Source: Thermoplasmatales archaeon UBA582 | Lineage (GTDB): Archaea > Thermoplasmatota > Thermoplasmata > Thermoplasmatales > Thermoplasmataceae | Direction: 5' to 3' | Assembly: GCA_002502705.1 (NCBI GenBank) | Contig: DAQB01000119.1 | Location: 1 to 5,618, forward strand | Length of the DNA stretch: 5,618 nucleotides | In this document: in pieces, positions 1 to 4,593 of the stretch | How the letters are laid out: every line of letters begins with the position of its first letter | Numbering within the stretch: position 1 is the first letter of the stretch | Program-made: the position numbers and the translations under genes | Notes under the pieces: model-generated | Told to the model about the DNA's origin: nothing | The model's input: only the letters and a program-made list of their open reading frames with translations | The model's database searches: none

Positions 1-15
1 ACGTACTTCTGTACA

Positions 16-753
16 CTATCCATTTTTTGGCTTTAATGATAGAATCCAGTTATAGAATTCCATGACGTTATCATACTCTATGTAGTCATCCTCTTCAATT
101 CCTATGATCTGTGTTTCATCGATATTGTTTGTTTCCTTACCAATGTATCTTATCCTATCAGCTACAATGTGCTTCCTATGGGCTATTCCCTCATTGTCAT
201 AATCGAATTTGTTATCTGTATGCATAATGTATTGTGTTAAGACGTTCTCCAAAGCGTGCCAGTATTCCGTCGTCGGTAAAGGCAATCTATCAGAGTATGT
301 ATTACTCTTATAGTCAACGAATTTCTCATACTGTAAGCCGTTGTAATCCTTACGATAGGGTAAGCATGGTATAACACCATTTTTCTCTGATCCGATAAGC
401 ATGAAATTGAATGGCTTGATCTGCTTATCATAAGGTTTACCGGAATTCATTTTTCTGAAACGATTGAGAATTGAAGGTCTTGAAATTGTTATCTGGGATA
501 CAGCTATCTTATCATTATATTCATTGAAATTCTTTGTGAGAATTGATTCCCATATTCGCTTACCGTCAATATCCTTTAGATGGCCCAAGCCATGAGTTGA
601 ATATTTCAGGATTTCTATATTGCCGTTATCAATTTTATACAGACAGTATCTCTTTGCTGATATGCCGTAAAACATCACATTATCTAACGGCTTATGATCA
701 TCATCATCTTCAATCTTGAACATTTCAACGTCTACTGAATAAGGATTCAGCAA
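16..753 (-). pseudogene. C-terminal fragment of a large PolB-like 'ISAKRY' protein
   Basis: This 245-codon frame starts with TTG and ends with TAG. It matches, from memory, the C-terminal quarter of a family of very large (around 1000 residues or more) uncharacterised bacterial and archaeal proteins. Recognisable blocks are LNPY (residues 2-5), FKIEDDDD (12-19), YGISAKRYCLY (29-39), HGLGHL (54-59), and KPFNFMLIG (113-121). The KIE...ISAKRY pair resembles the palm region of family B DNA polymerases, where a conserved LEFEK stretch is followed by KKRYAG; that link is inference. The expected N-terminal bulk is missing. The frame is open only back to a TGA at 799-801, and the upstream codons add nothing recognisable. 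No Shine-Dalgarno site precedes the TTG. It therefore looks like a 5'-truncated remnant, although a short expressed protein cannot be excluded. Codons are AT-rich, like its island neighbours. Confidence 0.6.
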
Positions 754-776
754 GAGTAACTCTAATTTATGAATCC
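743..776. repeat. Nested inverted repeat at a truncation junction
   Basis: Outer arms GGATTCA (743-749) and TGAATCC (770-776) are perfect reverse complements. Inside them lies a second perfect inverted repeat, AGAGT (753-757), A, ACTCT (759-763). It sits between the stop of the MFS gene and the start of the truncated PolB-like fragment, and its left arm encodes the LNP of that fragment. It could be a transcript-end hairpin, a recombination scar or chance. No oligo-T tract follows it on the minus strand. Confidence 0.5.
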
Positions 777-806
777 TACAGGTATCAACATAGCTATTTC
801 AACGCT

Positions 807-1838
807 TCAAATAATAAGCAAGAACGATGCCATAGCATAGCCGATTCCTCCACCAATCGATCTGAAAGCCACAACCAGAGTTGAATTTTCAGATGCACTT
901 TCTGATGCAGATAGGAGCGTATCTACCAACGGTTCAAGCAGGACCGAAACAACTGCGAACGAGAATAGGAGTACTACAAATAGGATTTCGCTGACCTTGT
1001 AAAAATCCAGGGACACAAATGTAGTCACCAGTATAATATAAATACATATCAGATAATAACCAACTCTGATTTTGGCTACAGACATGAACCCCCGAATGCT
1101 AATCCCAAACTGAAGTACCATGTACAGTATAGTCTCCCCTTCGACTGCAGATAACACGACAATATCAGGAATTCCTTGCTTTACACCCAAGGCAAAGACC
1201 ACCCCCATCCATAGATATTGCAGAAACCAGTTAAAACTGGCAAGAAAGATTATAGGATAGATTTTTTTCACTTGTCTCATATTTCCGGAAAAGAATTTCA
1301 TTTGCACTCCGATGTTAGAAAAAAACCGAAAGTATGCCAGAAAGACCAAAACAAGTGCTATGAGTACCAAGAGAATACTTAAAAAAAGATTCTTATTTGG
1401 CGTTAAATAGGTTAAGATAGGGGCAATAAGAAACGCAATTGATTGAACACCGGTAATTACAGAGAAGAACTTTGACGCATCCTTTAGATTTTTAGACCAA
1501 GTTATTTCAAGATTGTAAATATAACTGCCTGTAAACATCCCTAAGAACACAGATATCGAGATTCCTACAAGGTAGACCACTATGTTACTTAGAAGAATGG
1601 ATGACATGATAATTAATGCCAAGAATGTCAAATGAAATATGGGTAGATTCTTGAAAAGCCATTTTTTCGGCAGGAGAAGAGGCAGGAAACCCCGAATCAC
1701 TATCGAGATGCCATATACACTCCCCAGAATCGGGATCGCATTAGAAAATGCTATGAAATTTGTTGAGTAAACCGCAAAAGCACCAATCATGGTCACGAAG
1801 AAATCAAGGAATACGAGATAAGGACCCTGATTTCTCAT
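807..1838 (-). CDS. MFS-like multi-pass membrane transporter, probably lacking the last helix
   Basis: This 343-residue, highly hydrophobic protein starts with ATG. A Shine-Dalgarno-like GAGTGAT (1844-1850) lies five bases upstream. I count about eleven membrane segments. Six lie in the first half and end near residue 175. A basic cytoplasmic loop (GNMRQVKKIYP) follows, and then about five more, the usual 6+6 layout of the major facilitator superfamily. The short polar turn after the second helix (SIVIRG...LLPKKW) sits where MFS carriers have their loop 2-3 signature, but the classical motif is not clear, so no substrate can be named. Family members usually have around 400 residues and twelve helices. 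This one stops abruptly inside a hydrophobic stretch (GYAMASFLLII), next to a truncated gene, so the 3' end may have been lost. It begins 6 bp after the upstream 82-codon gene and is probably co-transcribed with it. An exporter role within a former island is possible but unproven. Confidence 0.7.
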   Translation of the reverse strand: MRNQGPYLVFLDFFVTMIGAFAVYSTNFIAFSNAIPILGSVYGISIVIRGFLPLLLPKKWLFKNLPIFHLTFLALIIMSSILLSNIVVYLVGISISVFLGMFTGSYIYNLEITWSKNLKDASKFFSVITGVQSIAFLIAPILTYLTPNKNLFLSILLVLIALVLVFLAYFRFFSNIGVQMKFFSGNMRQVKKIYPIIFLASFNWFLQYLWMGVVFALGVKQGIPDIVVLSAVEGETILYMVLQFGISIRGFMSVAKIRVGYYLICIYIILVTTFVSLDFYKVSEILFVVLLFSFAVVSVLLEPLVDTLLSASESASENSTLVVAFRSIGGGIGYAMASFLLII

Positions 1839-1843
1839 GACTT

Positions 1844-1850
1844 ATCACTC
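1844..1850 (-). promoter_or_regulatory. Ribosome binding site of the MFS gene
   Basis: GAGTGAT on the minus strand, five bases before the ATG at 1838, matches most of the archaeal GGAGGTGAT consensus. It overlaps the TGA stop of the upstream gene, so reinitiation is likely. It supports the ATG chosen here; an in-frame TAA lies two codons upstream and rules out a longer form. Confidence 0.6.
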
Positions 1851-2093
1851 AAATCTGAAATAGAATTCTTTGCATTCATTGGGATGCGAAAAGATAATCA
1901 CATCAGCATTTTCAACAACAGAATCTATATGATCTATCCAATCATTTTCATTTTTGAATGTATCTTTTGATAATTTGATATCGTATTCAGGGAATCTCTT
2001 TGTTATTGTTTCTGTTTCTATTTTAATTCTTTCAGGGCTTATATCGTCAACGCTTGAGTAATAAATCTTTGGAATTCTATGTTCAAAACTCAT
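1845..2093 (-). CDS. Small uncharacterised alpha/beta protein (82 aa)
   Basis: I do not recognise this family. The ATG overlaps the stop of the upstream Cas1-like frame as ATGA, and a good ribosome binding site, AGGTGA, ends seven bases before it, so translation is probably real and coupled. The sequence suggests a strand-helix-strand-helix-strand order: KIYYSSV (residues 9-15), a charged helix from about 19 to 33, YDIKLSKD (37-44), a helix ENDWIDHIDSVVENA (49-63), and DVIIFSHP (64-71). This is a compact Rossmann- or TIR-like arrangement, and ENADVIIFSH resembles the edge strand of deoxyribosyltransferase or TIR-type folds. At 82 residues it would be only a partial domain of such folds, so it may itself be C-terminally truncated. 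It is soluble, acidic and lacks a signal peptide. It is not Cas2, the usual partner after cas1. No function is claimed. Confidence 0.6.
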   Translation of the reverse strand: MSFEHRIPKIYYSSVDDISPERIKIETETITKRFPEYDIKLSKDTFKNENDWIDHIDSVVENADVIIFSHPNECKEFYFRFE

Positions 2094-2431
2094 TCAATTC
2101 TCACCTTTGTTTTATTATACATCTTTATGGTTTTACCTTCTTTAATCTTCTTTTGCTGATACCATAATGTAGATTTGTTTATCTTCAAATCTCTTCGTTT
2201 TTGAGGATCAATTAACATGATCCTGTTCTTTATGTCGATAGTATCATTCCTTGAAATTGCAATATCAGGTATCTTGAATTCTAATGTTTTTGTCTTTCCT
2301 GAAATGTATCTGTTTAATTCCCTGACATTTTCAAACATTAAGTTGTCAATGACATTTACTACAACAACGATGGAAATGTTCCACATATCCATTTTCTGTT
2401 GAATTGCAGATACCTCACCCCAAAGTCTCAA
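2090..2431 (-). pseudogene. cas1: C-terminal remnant of a Cas1-family endonuclease/integrase
   Basis: This 113-codon frame has an in-frame TAA immediately before its TTG. From about residue 27 it matches what I recall of the C-terminal tail of one group of archaeal and bacterial Cas1 proteins. The matching blocks are ENVRELNRYISGK (residues 34-46), a spacer with TLEF, and then LKINKSTLWYQQKK followed by KEGKTIKMYNK. The last part reads like a small helix-turn-helix (GIxKSTLxYLxK in relatives). Full Cas1 is around 300-340 residues. The beta-sheet domain and the catalytic Glu, His and Glu/Asp of the helical domain all lie upstream of what remains, so it cannot integrate DNA. The first 26 codons (WGEVSAIQQKMDMW...) do not fit Cas1 and may be junction sequence. 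No ribosome binding site is seen for the TTG, or for the ATGs at 2392 and 2386. The intact 3' end keeps an ATGA overlap with the next gene. A Cas1-like HTH protein of other function is the alternative. Confidence 0.55.
2101..2106 (-). promoter_or_regulatory. Ribosome binding site of the 82-codon gene
   Basis: AGGTGA on the minus strand lies seven bases before the ATG at 2093 and inside the last codons of the Cas1-like frame. It is the best Shine-Dalgarno site in the left half of the window and fixes the start of the small gene. Confidence 0.7.
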
Positions 2432-2588
2432 TTACGCTGTTTAGATTTAATCCAAGGCCCTGTCCGCCGCCGACAATGTAACCCTGGGAATTCACCAGGT
2501 AATATATATCAAGCACTCCGACTGGATTGTATTGCTGGGTTACCCACTGTGGAGCAGTTCCAATATACCAGTCTGGCTCAGAATCTGG
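2415..2588 (-). pseudogene. C-terminal fragment, possibly thioredoxin-fold (redoxin/SCO-like)
   Basis: This frame runs 57 codons between a TAA (2589-2591) and a TGA (2415-2417) and has no ATG start, so it is a fragment. Its content looks genuinely coding: DWYIGTAPQWVTQQYNPVG, then LDIYYLVNSQGYIVGGG, then LNLNSVIETLG. The order Tyr-x-Pro-Val-Gly, a hydrophobic strand, 'NSQGYIV', a glycine turn and a final amphipathic helix fits the last third of thioredoxin-fold proteins such as TlpA, SCO1 or peroxiredoxin-like proteins. There the pattern is 'Y.V.g.P...lid..G.iv....G.....l...i..l'. The active-site CxxC region would be further upstream and is absent. Codons such as GGC GGC GGA and CTG resemble the core genes to the right rather than the AT-rich island to the left. 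The stop overlaps the start of the Cas1-like remnant by 17 bp. The family assignment is weak; its status as a remnant of a real gene is more secure. Confidence 0.4.
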
Positions 2589-2591
2589 TTA

Positions 2592-2708
2592 CAAATTTCC
2601 TTGTCTTTTATTTCATATTAAACGCCACTCATACTCTCATGAAAGCTGAATGAAACTGAGCTAGTTCCATAAAACGGATAATGTGAGTTGGAGGTTTCAA
2701 ATAACACA
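2592..2708. other. Degraded intergenic stretch downstream of trmJ
   Basis: No intact gene is visible here. On the minus strand a GTG-started frame of 29 codons runs from 2707 to a TAA at 2618-2620, encoding VLFETSNSHYPFYGTSS and then SFHESMSGV. It may be the tail of another lost gene, but it is short enough to be chance. A second frame (beginning YEIKDKEICNQIL) bridges into the thioredoxin-like fragment in a different phase. That could reflect frameshifts in one ancestral gene. No tRNA, CRISPR repeat or strong oligo-T terminator was seen. Confidence 0.35.
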
Positions 2709-3518
2709 TTAATTTTTCTCGTCTGAATCATCCAGGTTGAAAATAATATACCTGAATATACCCATTAATTTATGAAACTCTGTTTCGGTCAACCTGGATC
2801 TTGATAGTAATCTCCGGAGCATAACCTCTGTGTTCTTCCTCTTGTGCGCAGGATATTTGATCAGGTCCAATGTCTCTATGATTTGCTCAATCAGAAGATC
2901 CACATTCTGCCCACTCGTAAGTGGCATTTGGCTTCTGGATCTTATCGTTTGCCTTACCATTTCATATAAGACAATCGTAACTGCATGCGATAAGTTATAT
3001 ACTGGATACCTCGGATTCGCTGGGATGCTTATGAAGCTGTCGCATCCTTCTATCTCCTCGTTTCTCAGGCCATCGTCCTCTCTGCCGAACACAAGTGCTA
3101 TCTTTCCCTTTGCCTTTAGATAAATTTTCCAGAATTCTTCTGGCGAATATGACAGCCTGCGGTATTTCCTGCCGTTAAATGTTACCTCACTGGAAGACGC
3201 AGCAATGACGTTAAACTCCTCTCTCAGATCATTCAGGGAACTAAAATGCCTTGCTGAATCGAGAATGTCCGTTGAATGCATTCCATATACGTATGCTTCT
3301 TCCGGTATGTCATCCCTACCGATTATTACGAGGTCGTGCAGGCCAGCGTTGTTCATTGATCTCGAGACGGCACCAATGTTGCCGCCATATTTAGGTCCCA
3401 CCAGGACAACAGAAACTTTGTTTGAAAGTGTTTGAAGCTTTGATATTACGGAATCCCTGAAATTGGTCTCTTTTTCCCTGAAAAGTTTACTGGGCCTGGT
3501 CTTTTTCGACTGGCTCAT
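2709..3518 (-). CDS. trmJ: TrmJ-like SPOUT tRNA (cytidine/uridine-2'-O-)-methyltransferase
   Basis: This 269-residue cytoplasmic protein has a SPOUT (TrmH/SpoU) domain from about residue 35 to 190. All three family motifs are present: motif 1, NIGAVSRSMNNAG (47-59), with the conserved Asn and Arg53; motif 2, LVFGREDDGLRNEE (142-155); and motif 3, IPANPRYPVYNLSHAV (165-180). Motifs 2 and 3 form the trefoil knot that binds S-adenosylmethionine. The C-terminal helical part (about 205-260, LIEQIIETLDLI...RRLLSRSRLTETEF..LMGIFRYI) matches the TrmJ-specific tail rather than rRNA methylases such as RlmB. TrmJ homologues methylate the 2'-O of position 32 in the tRNA anticodon loop, and archaeal TrmJ has been described as preferring C32; substrate here is inferred. 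The N-terminal 33 basic residues are an extension. The ATG is the only reasonable start, and it lies inside the 3' end of the FKBP gene (32-bp overlap, different frame). The two are thus one operon, with trmJ probably translated by coupling. Confidence 0.9.
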   Translation of the reverse strand: MSQSKKTRPSKLFREKETNFRDSVISKLQTLSNKVSVVLVGPKYGGNIGAVSRSMNNAGLHDLVIIGRDDIPEEAYVYGMHSTDILDSARHFSSLNDLREEFNVIAASSSEVTFNGRKYRRLSYSPEEFWKIYLKAKGKIALVFGREDDGLRNEEIEGCDSFISIPANPRYPVYNLSHAVTIVLYEMVRQTIRSRSQMPLTSGQNVDLLIEQIIETLDLIKYPAHKRKNTEVMLRRLLSRSRLTETEFHKLMGIFRYIIFNLDDSDEKN

Positions 3519-4317
3519 TCTTTGCTTCTTCTGTTTTTTCTTCCGTATTTCCGGGCTGCGGCGTTTCAGATTCTTTCTGTTCCTCTTCAGGTTTATTGCC
3601 TTCTGCAGATTCCGTGGTGGCAGGCTCCTCTGTCTTGGGTTCTTCCTGCGGCAGGTATGTCTCTACCAGTTGCACTGTCTTGCCAGGAAGATACTTCCTC
3701 ATATCATTGACAAGATGGAATTTTGCCTCTACCCAGACCGGGTCGAATTTAGTCTCTTCAGGTATTTCGATCTTTATTACATCGCCCTCGACAGAAACAT
3801 TGAACTTATCTTCGTTTACAGGATAATTCATTGAAATAAGTGACTGTGCTTTTCCCTTGTCGTCAGATATCTTCTCCAGTATTGTATACTTGTAGTAAAC
3901 TGTCTTTCCTGCATAGGCGTGGTTATAGTCCACAAGAAATCTACCAGGTGTCACCGAAAGGACTTTTCCCCTTCTGTGGTTGATCAGGACTTCCTGTCCT
4001 GGAACAGGGTCGATGTTTTGCCTCTTGAATTCAATGTATGAATGAACCTTGATATTCTTTGGGTCCCTGGCACCATAAGACTCATCTGGAGTCATTGTAA
4101 CTTCATCTTCTCCACCCTCGGAATGACTCTTGAAGCTTTCGTTGATTTTCTTGAAAACCTGATCTGTACCAACTATGATAACAGTTGGATGGTATGCATG
4201 TTTATCATCAAAAATGTCGTTTTCTTTTGCCAGCTGTTCCTTGCTAGTAGAAACGAGTTTCTTCTCATCACCAACCCGCATTTCATAGTCCACTTTTATA
4301 AAGTCACCATCATTCAT
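3487..4317 (-). CDS. FKBP-type peptidyl-prolyl cis-trans isomerase, long archaeal SlyD-like form
   Basis: This is a predicted cytosolic prolyl isomerase and chaperone of 276 residues from the ATG at 4317. The FKBP half is split by an insert-in-flap (IF) chaperone domain, as in SlyD. The first part covers GDFIKVDYEMRVG (4-16), VIIVGTDQVFKKINESF (46-62) and TMTPDESYGARDP (74-86). The IF domain runs at about 87-130, including GQEVLINHRRGKVLSVTPGRFLVD. The chain returns to the FKBP fold at DYNHAYAGKTVYYKYTIL (130-147), the hallmark DfNHPLAGktL block. A further domain (about 160-222) is typical of the longer archaeal proteins. The tail (224-276) is low-complexity, rich in Glu, Pro, Thr and Lys, and presumably disordered. 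A GTG at 4326 would add three residues, but GGTG lies six bases before the ATG, so the ATG is preferred. A TATA box lies about 45 bases upstream. It heads an operon with trmJ. Confidence 0.92.
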   Translation of the reverse strand: MNDGDFIKVDYEMRVGDEKKLVSTSKEQLAKENDIFDDKHAYHPTVIIVGTDQVFKKINESFKSHSEGGEDEVTMTPDESYGARDPKNIKVHSYIEFKRQNIDPVPGQEVLINHRRGKVLSVTPGRFLVDYNHAYAGKTVYYKYTILEKISDDKGKAQSLISMNYPVNEDKFNVSVEGDVIKIEIPEETKFDPVWVEAKFHLVNDMRKYLPGKTVQLVETYLPQEEPKTEEPATTESAEGNKPEEEQKESETPQPGNTEEKTEEAKNEPVEKDQAQ

Positions 4318-4323
4318 TAATAG

Positions 4324-4327
4324 CACC
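4324..4327 (-). promoter_or_regulatory. Ribosome binding site deciding the FKBP start
   Basis: GGTG on the minus strand lies six bases before the ATG at 4317. It overlaps the rival GTG codon (4324-4326), which then has no Shine-Dalgarno site of its own. This favours the 276-residue form. Confidence 0.55.
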
Positions 4328-4356
4328 GCAATTAAGCGTACCGATAGAGCAAGTTT

Positions 4357-4370
4357 CTATTTATAAATAT
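4357..4370 (-). promoter_or_regulatory. TATA box (box A) of the FKBP-trmJ operon
   Basis: The minus strand reads ATATTTATAAATAG, a near-ideal archaeal TATA element. Its centre is about 47 bases before the ATG at 4317. Transcription would start about 25 bases downstream of the box, near 4338-4340, giving a short leader of about 20 bases that includes the GGTG site. Confidence 0.65.
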
Positions 4371-4480
4371 CGAACGTCTAACGCGCCATTTACGCAACCT
4401 GTGGAGATCGTGTATTTACTGCAGGCTCGATTGAAGCTATGGAGCATAATTAGGGGCGGTAAATATGCGAAGTTCCGACG

Positions 4481-4493
4481 AAATATTTTTATC
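4481..4493 (+). promoter_or_regulatory. Candidate TATA box for the aldehyde dehydrogenase gene
   Basis: AAATATTTTTATC on the plus strand is the strongest AT-rich box A-like element in the divergent region. It would start transcription near 4515 and leave a leader of about 80 bases. Weaker rivals are ATAAATATT (4532-4540) and CTATTAT (4566-4572). The last is about 25 bases before the ATG and would give a leaderless mRNA, which fits the lack of a Shine-Dalgarno site. Confidence 0.3.
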
Positions 4494-4542
4494 TTTTAAC
4501 AACCAATAATGAGACAACGGCTTAATCTGCAATAAATATTCC

Positions 4543-4552
4543 ATTCCGGAAT
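4543..4552. repeat. Perfect 10-bp palindrome in the dehydrogenase upstream region
   Basis: ATTCCGGAAT is a perfect palindrome 41 bases before the aldehyde dehydrogenase ATG. It lies between the candidate promoter elements and so could be an operator for a dimeric regulator. It is short, and no second copy was seen nearby. Confidence 0.25.
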
Positions 4553-4593
4553 TAAACTGAAAATGCTATTATCCATGATGTAATTGAATAAAC

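Noticed and set aside
3..14. GTAC-TTCT-GTAC inverted repeat after the PolB-like fragment's stop
   Set aside because: Four-base arms are too short to distinguish from chance, and the sequence ends there.
1845..2093. Possible Cas2, from its size and position after the Cas1-like frame
   Set aside because: The strand-helix order is not the ferredoxin-like Cas2 pattern, and the N-terminal 'YD' active-site motif of Cas2 is absent.
2399..2653. 84-codon plus-strand frame (TTG start)
   Set aside because: It is antisense to the thioredoxin-like fragment and the Cas1-like remnant, its residues look like no protein family, and it has no ribosome binding site. Minus-strand content is clearly more protein-like.
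2432..2708. Possible CRISPR array or leader near the Cas1-like remnant
   Set aside because: No repeated unit of 20-40 bases was found here or anywhere else in the window.
3463..3834. 123-codon plus-strand frame rich in Phe, Leu and Arg
   Set aside because: It is the antisense of the Glu/Lys-rich FKBP tail and the overlapping trmJ start; Phe and Leu runs are what GAA and AAG codons give on the opposite strand.
4327..4593. tRNA or C/D-box RNA in the divergent intergenic region
   Set aside because: There is no T-arm GTTCRANTC with matching acceptor stem. An ATGATGT near 4575 resembles box C but has no box D at a suitable distance.
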